Assembly: GCF_007858275.1 (NCBI RefSeq) | Contig: NZ_VFEV01000034.1 | Span: 1-64,000, forward strand | From: Pseudomonas proteolytica | GTDB taxonomy: Bacteria > Pseudomonadota > Gammaproteobacteria > Pseudomonadales > Pseudomonadaceae | Length of the DNA stretch: 64,000 nucleotides | Direction: 5' to 3' | The notes under the pieces: generated by a model | What the model saw: only the letters and a program-made list of their open reading frames with translations | Database searches by the model: none | What the model was told of the DNA's origin: nothing | Shown: one piece after another, positions 45,244-53,246 of the stretch | Layout of the letters: each line of letters starts with the position of its first letter | Position numbering within the stretch: the first letter of the stretch is position 1 | Made by a program: the position numbers and the translations under genes

Positions 45244-46313
45244 CGCGCTTGCTGCTGGGCGCTGCCATGCTGGCACTGCTGGTTGGGTGCAGCGCCGCCA
45301 AACAGCCCGAACTGGACGTCGCCGTCCAAAGCTCCGGGCAGATCTGGAATGCCGTGGCGCACTACAGCGGCCGCACATTTCTCTCCGGCCCCCGTTGGAC
45401 CGGCACCCAGGGGCCGCAACTGACGGCGGTTGACAGCAATGGCCAGCACAGCGCCTATCCAAACGACGCCTGGAACAACTGGGCGCCTGGGTTGGATGCT
45501 GCCAACGCCTTTGTGAACATCAATGCCTTGCGCCTGGAAGGCAACAAACTGTGGGTGGTGGATACCGGCTCACCCGAGTTCGGCGGCAACCCCGTCCATC
45601 AGGGCGCGAAGCTGGTGTGTATCGATCTGCTTACCAATCAGGTGGTTCGGACCTACTTCTTCGCAGCGGATATCGCCACCGCCGGCAGCTACGTGGATGA
45701 CGTGCGCTTCAGCGCCGGCATGGCCTTCCTCACCGATGCGGGAAATGCGGGAATTATTGTCGTGGATCTGCAAACCGGCGCTGCCCGCCGCGTGCTGAAC
45801 CAGCACGCCTCCGTCGTCGCCCGGCCTGACCGGGACTTGATCCTCGACAACCAGGTGGTCAAAGCCCCTGATGGCGACCCCTTGCGCGTCAACGCCGACC
45901 CGCTGGAAGTCAGCGTTGACGGCGTCTGGCTGTATTACGGCCCGCTGCAAGGCCCGTGGTCCAAGGTGCGGATCCAAGACCTGGCAAACCTGGCCCTGAC
46001 CCCGCAGCAACTGGCCGCGCGGGTGGAATTTTTTGCCGATATCCCGGCAACCGGCGGGTCGGTCATGGATGCACAGGGCAACCTGTACTTTTCCGACCTG
46101 GCCCACGACGCCATTCGTGTGCGCCGCACTGACGGACAAATCGAGACCCTGATCGAAGACAAGCGCCTGCATTGGGTTGACGCCCCCTTCCTGGACCAGG
46201 ATGGAACACTGTGGCTACCCACACCACAGATGGACCGGGTCGCGCTGTTCAACAAGGGCCAATCCCTGGTGCAGTGGCCGGTGGGGGTTTATCGCTTGTC
46301 GACACGTCACTGA
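45240..46313 (+). CDS. Lipoprotein with royal-jelly/yellow-like propeller
   Basis: This 357-residue protein has a lipoprotein signal (LLVGC lipobox, Cys about residue 17). A beta-propeller follows, resembling major royal jelly/yellow proteins: NALRLEGNKLWVVDTG, VDDVRFSAGMAFLTDAG, GGSVMDAQGNLYFSDLAHDAI. The start at 45240 is chosen because of the lipobox and the coupled upstream ORF. Probably attached to a membrane facing the periplasm; ligand or reaction unknown. Confidence 0.82.
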   Translation: MTRLLLGAAMLALLVGCSAAKQPELDVAVQSSGQIWNAVAHYSGRTFLSGPRWTGTQGPQLTAVDSNGQHSAYPNDAWNNWAPGLDAANAFVNINALRLEGNKLWVVDTGSPEFGGNPVHQGAKLVCIDLLTNQVVRTYFFAADIATAGSYVDDVRFSAGMAFLTDAGNAGIIVVDLQTGAARRVLNQHASVVARPDRDLILDNQVVKAPDGDPLRVNADPLEVSVDGVWLYYGPLQGPWSKVRIQDLANLALTPQQLAARVEFFADIPATGGSVMDAQGNLYFSDLAHDAIRVRRTDGQIETLIEDKRLHWVDAPFLDQDGTLWLPTPQMDRVALFNKGQSLVQWPVGVYRLSTRH

Positions 46314-46399
46314 TCAGCGCCCATGCAAATTGCTTAGCGCTTTCACATCCCTTTCACAGTTGGGCGCATAGGGTGGTCCCAGCTCCTAGTGAAAACCTT

Positions 46400-46430
46400 T
46401 AAGCCCGCACTCCCCATCGCGGGCTTTTCT
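46400..46430 (+). terminator. Rho-independent terminator
   Basis: AAGCCCGC and GCGGGCTT pair around a short loop and are followed by TTCTTTGTCT. It lies 87 nt after the lipoprotein stop. Confidence 0.8.
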
Positions 46431-46556
46431 TTGTCTGGGGTTTGGCGTGACGCCCACACTTCCCAAACCTGAGCAGCCCCGACAGACTTTTTCCAACAAA
46501 GTTCGTGTGCTCAGCGTCCTGCTGAACAAATACCTACCCAAATCACCGCATCTACC

Positions 46557-46586
46557 CTGACACACCCCGGCGTTCGCTAGTAGAAT
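46557..46586 (+). promoter_or_regulatory. Sigma70-like promoter of the AT-rich membrane-protein gene
   Basis: CTGACA (46557-46562) and TAGAAT (46581-46586) are spaced by 18 bp, close to the -35/-10 consensus. The gene start lies about 60-70 nt downstream. Confidence 0.45.
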
Positions 46587-46654
46587 CTCGCGCCATGTCA
46601 CTTTGTCACTCTGTTCAAATTAACACGGGAATTTTTTACAAAATGGAGCCACGA

Positions 46655-48280
46655 ATGCACGTCCTCAACAGAGGTTTCTTTTCCAGCACCCGGGCGAGAT
46701 CAGTGCTTAGCGTGATTGCCATGCTCATTTTCGCGGGAACGGTGCTAGCGTTCAGAAACCTTGAGCCCCTGACCAACTACTTTACCTATTCCGAAGATGG
46801 GATTTGGCTGGGTTACGCCATGAGCAAAGGCTGGTGGCACACCATAATTAACGCCAAACCAGATTACTTAGTATGGGGAAATCTACTGTTCGTTTATTTG
46901 GCGACCCTAGTATCTGATATTTTCTGTGATGACAAGCTTATTTGTTACCCACAAGCAATTTCCTTTTGGTCGTATTTTTTTTACTCGTCAGTTAGCGTTC
47001 TCTGCTATTACGCTACTAAGGATTTACTTCCAGAAACCATTCGATGGATTGTTTTTCTATCCACACTAATGATTCCTTTGGGTGACTCTTCGGGCGAAAT
47101 ATTCGGAAAGATAACCAATATCGGCTACTACTTTGTATTAATTACCACCCTCCTAATTTTCGTAAAAAGCAGAAAGACTACTGCAACCCCACTCATCGAC
47201 ACAATATTGCTATTATCCGCCGCAACAAATCCAGTCTGCTTAGTATTAACTCTCGCACTCTCCATTTTCACCTTACCTGATCACAACTTTAAAAAATGGA
47301 TTAAACGATATGGAGCCATCACAATTGGCTGCCTAGCCATTGGCGCGATAATTTTTTTCAAAATCACTGCTTCTCCAGCCAAAGGTGTGATTGGCAGCTT
47401 TAGACTTGAAAGCCTAATCGAAGTAAGCCTCGCAAGAGCTTTCATTTATCCATTTGTCTTTCCTTTTTACAACCAGCTCTCCGACACAATCGTCGTAATC
47501 CTCTCTCTTGCACTCCTAACCTTGCTAGGAGTACTACTGGCAAAGGAAAAGTCCAGAGAAGTCAGAACACTCATATCAATGTGTGCAACAGCCTATATTA
47601 TATACTTATTTTTTACAGTGTATATGCGCAAAAGCTTAACAGAGATTTTAGGTGGATATGCCAGCACGTTCCCCGACCGCTATTTTATGGGGCTGAACAT
47701 TATCGTTGTTTTTTCGCTCTTGGTACTTGCTGGTTCGGCTCTGCGTGCCAGCAGAGCAGTGCGTATTATAGGCGCGACAACGCTGATCTCTTTCACGGCG
47801 CTCTATATCGGCAATGTCGCCTGGTTAATAGAAGGTGAAACAACAAGAGTTCAATTTGGCGGAAATTTAACTTTTCAAGACCAGCTCTGCTCGGCGGCAC
47901 TACAGCCAGCAGATACCGAGGGCAACATCTCTGTTTCTTTATACCCGGCTGGCCAACTCGCGACAGTACCGAAAGATAAGGTATCCGCAGCAGCCAATAA
48001 GATTGAATGCGCACCGGAAGACGTCTCATTTTATGTCACCGACTCTAATTGGATAAAAGGCATCGCAAGAAAGTGGGCAGGATTTTACCTGCACAACACT
48101 CCAGAAAACTTAGCCGCATTCACGATCGGAAGTACCGTTCAATTCCCAGACAAAACAACACGAAAAATTGTCGACATCTCCACCAGCAATGAAACAATAA
48201 ATGTATTTGTGGATGGCGACATACTGATAGCAAAAAAAGTAGGCCTCCCATTTAAATTTATCGTAATAGATCAGCTATAA
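46655..48280 (+). CDS. AT-rich polytopic membrane protein, unknown (possible GT-C-like)
   Basis: This 541-residue protein starts at the ATG at 46655 (GGAG 6 nt upstream); earlier ATGs at 46643 and 46595 are in frame. It has about ten to twelve hydrophobic helices over residues 15-410, then a soluble C-terminal domain of about 130 residues. The first periplasmic loop (NYFTYSEDGIWLGYAMSKGW) resembles the acidic loop of membrane glycosyltransferases, but no GT motif is certain. Codon use and base composition are strikingly more AT-rich than the flanks, indicating transfer. Confidence 0.7.
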   Translation: MHVLNRGFFSSTRARSVLSVIAMLIFAGTVLAFRNLEPLTNYFTYSEDGIWLGYAMSKGWWHTIINAKPDYLVWGNLLFVYLATLVSDIFCDDKLICYPQAISFWSYFFYSSVSVLCYYATKDLLPETIRWIVFLSTLMIPLGDSSGEIFGKITNIGYYFVLITTLLIFVKSRKTTATPLIDTILLLSAATNPVCLVLTLALSIFTLPDHNFKKWIKRYGAITIGCLAIGAIIFFKITASPAKGVIGSFRLESLIEVSLARAFIYPFVFPFYNQLSDTIVVILSLALLTLLGVLLAKEKSREVRTLISMCATAYIIYLFFTVYMRKSLTEILGGYASTFPDRYFMGLNIIVVFSLLVLAGSALRASRAVRIIGATTLISFTALYIGNVAWLIEGETTRVQFGGNLTFQDQLCSAALQPADTEGNISVSLYPAGQLATVPKDKVSAAANKIECAPEDVSFYVTDSNWIKGIARKWAGFYLHNTPENLAAFTIGSTVQFPDKTTRKIVDISTSNETINVFVDGDILIAKKVGLPFKFIVIDQL

Positions 48281-48400
48281 AACCACGAATAACCCCGGGC
48301 ATCGCGGCCCCCGTCACCAGGTACGGCTGGGGCACCTAACCGTTGATGAACACTACCCAGCGCAAGGGTCGAGGCGTAAGCGGTAACGAAAATCAACGGT

Positions 48401-48509
48401 AGGAGCTTTCGAGCCCCAGTGAGGCTGCGATAGCGGTGGGTCAGCCAACCTCAATGCTGGCAGTACCGCCACCATCGCAGCCTCACTGGGGCTCGATAGC
48501 TCCTACAGG
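48401..48509. repeat. REPIN variant after the AT-rich gene
   Basis: GTAGGAGCTTTCGAGCCCCAGTGAGGCTGCGA at the left and TCGCAGCCTCACTGGGGCTCGATAGCTCCTAC at the right are long inverted arms. The arm sequence is of a different REP type from the others in this window. The remaining 48281-48400 holds no gene. Confidence 0.8.
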
Positions 48510-48525
48510 GGGATCGGCTCACGCC

Positions 48526-48882
48526 TTACAGCAATACCGTGGCCAGCATCCCCAGTGCGCCCAGGCAAAAGCCGATCAATGCGCCGCGCCCAGGGGCCTC
48601 ATGGAACAGGGCCCAGACCACCACAGGCTCCAGCAGTAGCAAGGAGGTGACGGAGACCACGGTGACGACCCAGATATCACCGACCGCCACATACCCCAGC
48701 CAATAGGCGCCCAGCAGACAAAACCCGGCAAAGCACATCAGCAGCACCGGCATAACGAATGCCTGCCATGAACCATCGCCAACATGGGCCAGCCGAGCGG
48801 TGACTACCTCGCTGTAGATTGCACAAAATTCACCGATCACCATCAACCCTAGAGCAAAAACTCCGAGTAGTTCTTTGGACAT
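48526..48882 (-). CDS. Small multidrug-resistance/EamA-like membrane protein
   Basis: This 118-residue protein has four hydrophobic helices and almost no soluble part, as in DMT-superfamily half-size transporters. GGAG precedes the ATG at good spacing. No strict EmrE-type signature is seen, except a buried Glu in the first helix (VIGEFCAIYSEVV). Substrate unknown. It is preceded on its own strand by a degenerate region (48890-49280). Confidence 0.7.
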   Translation of the reverse strand: MSKELLGVFALGLMVIGEFCAIYSEVVTARLAHVGDGSWQAFVMPVLLMCFAGFCLLGAYWLGYVAVGDIWVVTVVSVTSLLLLEPVVVWALFHEAPGRGALIGFCLGALGMLATVLL

Positions 48883-49077
48883 ATCAAAAACTCCTTCGTA
48901 TTCAGCGCAATGTTTTTCAGCTCCCAGCGCGCGATGCCGCTCACCAGGGAGTTGTTGCAGTGATACGAAGCAGCCTTGAACAGGCCTGAATTACCGAAGT
49001 GCTTTTCCATGCTCATGTCCTTAAACGGGTGTGAGTCGGCGCGGCCCAAAAGGGCGCGAGCCTGATCATACGTGCCG

Positions 49078-49279
49078 TCAACCGCGCTGGACAACCAACA
49101 GCTCGTAGGTCGCCAGCAATGCCTCATGCATGGTTTCAGACAGGGTCGGGGGCGGCGGGATGCTGTCAATCAGTTCGGCATCTGTAGTCTCCAGACCCCC
49201 GAGCGATGGTGTAGCCCTGGATCATCTCAGTGACTGACTCACCAACCCTATGCGCGCCCAGTAACTCGCCGCTTTGCCC
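49078..49279 (-). pseudogene. Remnant of the 3' end of a dihydrolipoamide dehydrogenase gene
   Basis: Reading leftward, GQSGELLGAHRVGESVTEMI and QGYTIAR are the end of a dihydrolipoamide dehydrogenase interface domain. One extra G in a run near 49200 shifts frame, after which LETTDAELIDSIPPPPTLSE, TMHEALLATYELL and a stop at 49078 complete the typical C-terminus. Only about 65 of roughly 460 codons remain, so it is a broken, frameshifted fragment. It abuts an SDR fragment on the other strand at about 49280. Confidence 0.75.
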
Positions 49280-49369
49280 ATGGCAATCACCTCGGTGATC
49301 GCACTCCTGCGAAGCAACGGCGCGAGCTGCATGACCGGGGAAGTGCTGCATGTGAATGGAGGATTAAAT
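49280..49369 (+). pseudogene. Remnant of the 3' end of a short-chain dehydrogenase gene
   Basis: The plus strand reads ITSVIALLRSNGASCMTGEV then LHVNGGL, the standard C-terminal segment of FabG-like SDRs (normally ASYITGxTLHVNGG). No upstream SDR sequence is present; the fragment begins at the junction with the lpd remnant. Confidence 0.65.
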
Positions 49370-49376
49370 AACACCG

Positions 49377-49703
49377 TCAGCCTGCGGCTGCGATTGCCAG
49401 GGCCAGTTGCGCGTCAGACATCAGCGCAGGCTTGTAGGTCGAGCGGTAATACCTGCACGCCTGCTCGAACTGCGCACCACGGATCTCGCCATCGGAACCA
49501 ATGAACGCCAACGCATCACTTTTGGATGATTTGAAAAGCTCTGGAATGTAGGACGTTCCTGCGGTGGCTCCCGAGGTGATTACGAAAGGCGCTACCGAGG
49601 TGAGCATGAGCGCCCCCTGGAACGGGTTATTGTTCTCGGCGGCCGAAGCCAGATTGCCAATCGACGCCAGTAAGGCGATTGCCAGGAGTTTGCACAAATC
49701 CAT
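49377..49703 (-). CDS. DUF2388-type small periplasmic protein
   Basis: This 108-residue protein has a signal peptide (1-21, cleavage after ASA). The body VAPFVITSGATAGTSYIPEL and ALAFIGSDGEIRGAQFEQA is characteristic of the Pseudomonas DUF2388 family. Two or more such genes often occur in tandem; here there is one. Function unknown. Confidence 0.82.
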   Translation of the reverse strand: MDLCKLLAIALLASIGNLASAAENNNPFQGALMLTSVAPFVITSGATAGTSYIPELFKSSKSDALAFIGSDGEIRGAQFEQACRYYRSTYKPALMSDAQLALAIAAAG

Positions 49704-49773
49704 TAGTGATTGCTTCCTTGTGTTCAGATGGGTGCCACGATAACAGAGCTGGGTGGTCGTGCTACCCCACTCC

Positions 49774-49974
49774 TTATACGCGCCTGTTATAAAAATGGTT
49801 TAGCACTATCAGCTCGAGTACCGCTACGAAAACACAGAGCATGACGAAGCCAGGACCGCAGACCCGCTTGCGCTTGGATGGGCCATCCCCTGACAAGATC
49901 GCACCGGTGTAGCAGGTAAATACTAAGAGAAGCCCCAGCAGGATATAGAATCCTTGTGTTCGCCATTGGGTCAT
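49774..49974 (-). CDS. Small membrane protein, unknown
   Basis: This 66-residue protein from the ATG at 49974 has two hydrophobic helices (YILLGLLLVFTCYTGAIL and FVMLCVFVAVLELIVL) separated by a basic loop (PSKRKR). No family is recognised. A longer frame to 50016 is possible. Confidence 0.5.
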   Translation of the reverse strand: MTQWRTQGFYILLGLLLVFTCYTGAILSGDGPSKRKRVCGPGFVMLCVFVAVLELIVLNHFYNRRV

Positions 49975-50018
49975 GTGTCCATGCCTGCGGTTATGGCGCG
50001 GGTTTTGCGCAGGCACAA

Positions 50019-50044
50019 AAAAGCCGATCTGGCTGATCGGCTTA
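50019..50044 (-). terminator. Terminator-like hairpin (minus strand)
   Basis: AAGCCGATC and GATCGGCTT form a 9-bp stem; on the minus strand a TTTTTT run follows. No minus-strand gene ends just to its right, so it may be left over from a lost gene or tRNA. Confidence 0.6.
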
Positions 50045-50217
50045 AGCCTCTGATTTTAATTGGTAAATATGGTCATAAGGCCAAAATCAACGCCGTTTAC
50101 GGGGTCGGTAGTACGGGACAGTTCACCGATCAACCTCTACAAATGCCCAAGCGTGTTGTGAGCATTGGCTAGCGATGCCATGGCAGAATGCTCGGCATTA
50201 ATTTAAGGGAGTCAGGG

Positions 50218-50676
50218 ATGAAAGCTATCGCCATCGCAGCGCTGCTGTTACTCACAGGATGCGCGTCCAAGGCCGTCGAGTACCAACCGGCTACGATCAC
50301 TGCAGAACAAGCCAGATCGGTGATTGAGCAGGTGTTGATGGAACAACCTGAGAAGACCAGGCCCGAGCAAGTTTTCTTCACCAATGAGTACATCGCCTAT
50401 GGGGGCGGTGTCGTTTCCTCCAGTAGCGGCTTTGCGAGCGCTGTACCTATCGGAAATGGTGCGATTGCCGCCGGCAACTCGGTAACCTCATCCAAAGCCG
50501 TTCAGACCAGGATCTACTTCAACTCGATCGGCTCAGCGACTCTATACACCAAGCGCAACCGCTGGGTCGTGATCACCCGAAACCAAGCTGGGGGCACACT
50601 GAACCAATCCCGGGTCGACACCCAGCAAAAGGCACAGCGTTTCATCGATGCGATGATGTACTTCAAGGCCAAATGA
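50218..50676 (+). CDS. Small outer-membrane-type lipoprotein, unknown
   Basis: This 152-residue protein has a lipoprotein signal (MKAIAIAALLLLTGC, Cys 15). A Gly/Ser-rich middle (GGGVVSSSSGFASAVPIGNG) and a mixed alpha/beta C-terminus follow. AAGGGAG precedes the ATG. No family is recognised. Confidence 0.75.
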   Translation: MKAIAIAALLLLTGCASKAVEYQPATITAEQARSVIEQVLMEQPEKTRPEQVFFTNEYIAYGGGVVSSSSGFASAVPIGNGAIAAGNSVTSSKAVQTRIYFNSIGSATLYTKRNRWVVITRNQAGGTLNQSRVDTQQKAQRFIDAMMYFKAK

Positions 50677-50849
50677 CAGCTCTGCCAACTGGCTGGTGAT
50701 ACGAAAGTATGGTCTCACACAGGACGTGCAATCACTGAAAGTAGCGGACCAAGAAGCTCGCGCAGATTTGCTAGACACCTGTCACACACAAAAAGACCAG
50801 ATTAAAGACCTATATAGGAATCTTATCTATACAAAATCTTCTGGCTGAT

Positions 50850-51125
50850 GTGGTTGTCAGCGTTTCCGAACTCAAGAGCAACCCCTCCTCCGTCTTGAGT
50901 GGCGCCAACGGTATGCCTAGGGCTGTGAGGGCTGTGCTTAACCACAACCGAGTTATGGGCTACATGGTCCCAGCAAACGTCTACGAGGCAATGGTTGAGC
51001 GCCTGGACGAACTGGAACTGGTACAGATCGTTAAAGCTCGGCTCGATGCCAGCGAAACACCTGTTCGAGCATCTCTCGAAGACCTGATTAGCGAGGCCGA
51101 GGTAAATATCGCCAATGGCCGCTGA
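50850..51125 (+). CDS. Phd/YefM-type antitoxin, start codon doubtful
   Basis: This 91-residue antitoxin-like protein contains VVSVSELKSNPSSVLSGANG and AVLNHNRVMGYMVPANVYEA, the Phd/YefM DNA-binding fold. It ends in the toxin-neutralising tail. Homologues usually begin seven residues earlier (MQ-x-LAD). Here those residues are encoded but the start is ATA at 50829, so only the GTG at 50850 is usable. Its end overlaps the toxin gene by 11 nt, as in intact modules. Confidence 0.7.
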   Translation: MVVSVSELKSNPSSVLSGANGMPRAVRAVLNHNRVMGYMVPANVYEAMVERLDELELVQIVKARLDASETPVRASLEDLISEAEVNIANGR

Positions 51126-51432
51126 CTACGAGGTTGAGTGGGATCCGAAGGCGCAAAGCTCGACGGTACAATCCGCCTACAGTTTCTGAGAAAGCTTCAG
51201 GAGCGGCAGTCGGGACCGCTGGTGGCAGGTGATGTGCATCATGGTATGAAGGACTACTACAAGATCAAATTGCCCGGCGCCGGCTACAGGCTTGTATACC
51301 GCGTCGAGGAGGAGCGAATTGTCATCCGTCGGTAAGCGCGAGCGAAGCTCAATGTATGAGCATACAGGAAAACGGCAGACCCTCAACGAAAAGCCCGCAC
51401 ATCGGCAGGCTGCCTGGATCGCCGCGCATTAA
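51115..51432 (+). pseudogene. RelE-type toxin gene, frameshifted twice
   Basis: It starts MAADYEVEWDPKAQ in the frame of 51115 and meets a stop at 51187. The rest of the toxin (KLDGTIRLQFLRKLQERQSG, MKDYYKIKLPGAGYRLVYRV) continues in another frame to 51335. The C-terminal VGKRERSSMYEHTGKR lies in a third frame ending at 51430. A few codons of the WHKLDG region are missing. It cannot encode a working RelE without recoding. Confidence 0.8.
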
Positions 51433-51479
51433 TCTCGGCGTAGCGCCCACCACTCCCCGCAAAAGTCCCTACGCATGAA

Positions 51480-51508
51480 AAAGCCCAACCTTTTCAGATT
51501 GGGCTAAG
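51480..51508 (-). terminator. Terminator downstream of the tRNA-like half
   Basis: AGCCCAACCT and AGATTGGGCT pair around a 4-5 nt loop. On the minus strand the stem is followed by TTTTTC. It fits a terminator just beyond a minus-strand tRNA 3' end. Confidence 0.75.
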
Positions 51509-51522
51509 TCATTGAAAAATAT

Positions 51523-51566
51523 GGTCGGGACGGAGTGATTCGAACACTCGACCCCTAGCACCCCAT
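51523..51566 (-). other. Attachment site: 3' half of a tRNA-Pro(GGG)-like gene
   Basis: On the minus strand ATGGGGTGCTAGGGGTCGAG, then TGTTCGAATCACTC and CGTCCCGACCA, give an anticodon loop (T-GGG), anticodon-stem 3' strand, T-arm (GAGTG/CACTC around TTCGAAT) and an acceptor ending CCCG-A-CCA, as in proline tRNAs. The 5' half is missing: the sequence to the right does not pair with GCTAG. The break lies in the anticodon loop, a common crossover point for tyrosine integrases. It marks an island boundary; the intact tRNA is expected at the other end. Confidence 0.75.
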
Positions 51567-51726
51567 CTCCTTTTTCGTACTTCTTGAAAGCTTTCAAAAT
51601 TTCACTCTGGATTTTTCTAAGCTAGTATTTACTTGAGCTCCAGCGGTGTTCTGCTCTACGAGAGTCCAGTAACGTCCATCAAGAGCTAACGTTTTTGTGG
51701 GGGTAAAAGTAGGGGGAGTCCATTTC

Positions 51727-53190
51727 ATGGCCAAAATCACCATCAAAGAACTCGAGTCGCTGACCGCCAACGATGCCGGCCGAATCCTCAGGGAGGACGG
51801 CAATCTGGCCGGTCGAATCTCCGTCCGTAAGGACGGCGTGTCGGTCAGCTTTTTCTATCGCTATCGGTGGGGCGACCAGAACAAAGAATACGCCTGCGGG
51901 TCCTGGCCACGCAAATCCCTGACGGACATCCGCAAGGCACGCAACCAGGCCCGCGCGCTCATCGATGAGCAAATCAATCCCAACGAGCAAAAGAAAACCG
52001 CCAAGGCACAGGCCTACGCCGCGGCTAACCTAGAGGCCGAACAAGTAAAAACGACGAAGGTGCAAACGCTGACCGTCCAGGATCTGGCCAAGGCCTGGCT
52101 GTTGGATGGCGTGGCGCGTAAAGACGGTAATGCCGAGTTGCAACGACGCTTTAACAAAGACCTTTTGCCAGCAATCGGTAAGACCACAGTGAGCAGCGTC
52201 TCCGAACACGATGTTCGGGCGTTGATCCGCACCGTGGTCAACCGCGGCGCTCACCGGCAAGCCATCAGCTTCTTCGCCGACCTCACCCAGATGTTTAGCT
52301 GGGCCAGAAAGCGCCAACCTTGGCGAGCCTTATTGGTCGAGGGCGACCCGACGGAACTGGTTGACATCTCCCCATTGATCCCTGCCGACTACGAAGCGGA
52401 AAGAAGCCGCATCCTTTCCCCGGCGGAGCTGTTAGAACTGCACAACCGCTTCCAGCAAATGACCGCCGATTACGACGCCCTCCCCGCCGGGCAAAAGTAC
52501 GAAGGCATTCGGCCATTGAAAAAAGAAACTCAACTCGCGCTCTGGATCAGCCTGGGCACGCTGTGCCGAATTGGTGAGTTGCTGCAGGCCGAATGGAAAA
52601 ATGTCGACTTGGAACAGCAGACCTGGTTTCTCCCCAGCGAAAACGTCAAAGGCACCCGGGGCAAGAAACAGGACCATCATGTCTTCCTCTCCCCCTTCGC
52701 CCTGCATTTCTTTCAGGAACTCAAGACCCTGACGGGAGACTCCCAGTGGTGCTTTCCGAACAAGCGGGATGATGGGCATGTGGACGTAAAAGCGGTGAGT
52801 AAACAGGTCGGTGATCGCCAGGCTCGGCTCAAAAACCGCAAGGCCCTCTCCAGACGGTGCCATGACGATACCCTGGTCCTTGCCGACGGCCAAAACGGCG
52901 ACTGGACGCCGCATGACCTGCGCCGTACGGGGGCGACCATGATGCAAGCCTTAGGCGTTAGCCTGGATATCATCGATCGCTGCCAAAATCATGTGCTGGC
53001 CGGCTCTCGGGTGAGGCGCCATTACCTGCATCACGACTATGCCGACGAGAAGAAAAACGCCTGGAACCTGCTGGGCGATCGACTCAGTGCGGTGCTGTCC
53101 TCGACCTACGAGCACACGCCAAACGAGTCGAAGTTGTCTTTTCCAGCGTACGCCGCCACTGGACCCCTGCTGCCTCAATCGGATAGGTAG
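51727..53190 (+). CDS. Tyrosine-recombinase integrase of the island
   Basis: This 487-residue phage-type integrase has an N-terminal arm-binding domain (SVSFFYRYRWGDQNKEYACG, then GSWPRKSLTDIRKARNQAR), a core-binding domain (about 120-225), and a C-terminal catalytic domain. The catalytic residues are Arg in TLCRIGELLQ, HxxR in PHDLRRTGATMM and tyrosine in RRHYLHHDY. The ATG at 51727 is chosen over an upstream GTG. It lies 160 bp from the tRNA-derived att half. Confidence 0.9.
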   Translation: MAKITIKELESLTANDAGRILREDGNLAGRISVRKDGVSVSFFYRYRWGDQNKEYACGSWPRKSLTDIRKARNQARALIDEQINPNEQKKTAKAQAYAAANLEAEQVKTTKVQTLTVQDLAKAWLLDGVARKDGNAELQRRFNKDLLPAIGKTTVSSVSEHDVRALIRTVVNRGAHRQAISFFADLTQMFSWARKRQPWRALLVEGDPTELVDISPLIPADYEAERSRILSPAELLELHNRFQQMTADYDALPAGQKYEGIRPLKKETQLALWISLGTLCRIGELLQAEWKNVDLEQQTWFLPSENVKGTRGKKQDHHVFLSPFALHFFQELKTLTGDSQWCFPNKRDDGHVDVKAVSKQVGDRQARLKNRKALSRRCHDDTLVLADGQNGDWTPHDLRRTGATMMQALGVSLDIIDRCQNHVLAGSRVRRHYLHHDYADEKKNAWNLLGDRLSAVLSSTYEHTPNESKLSFPAYAATGPLLPQSDR

Positions 53191-53246
53191 GGTTTCCCGA
53201 ATGTATCAACTGAAAGCGGATGGTGGAACTCAAGACCGTCAGCCCC

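Larger units (their letters stand above)
46314..46654. other. Gene-free interval with terminator and promoter
   Basis: The interval contains the terminator at 46400-46430 and a promoter-like pair at 46557-46586. The rest (46431-46556) shows no coding sequence or RNA gene that I recognise. Confidence 0.5.

Noticed and set aside
48849..49018. 55-codon minus-strand frame (MSMEKHFGNSGLF...) overlapping the start of the small membrane protein
   Set aside because: No ribosome site, no recognisable family, and it lies in a region of gene debris; it overlaps the true start of the next gene by 34 nt.
50075..50083. AATATGGTC near a minus-strand terminator (50019-50044), echoing AATATGGTC at the tRNA half (51519-51527)
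   Set aside because: Only nine matching bases; it could be an older attachment site but chance is sufficient.
50696..50848. Open frame reading VIRKYGLTQDVQSLKVADQE up to a stop at 50846
   Set aside because: It looks like a coiled-coil C-terminus, but has no start with a ribosome site; probably a remnant, too weak to list.
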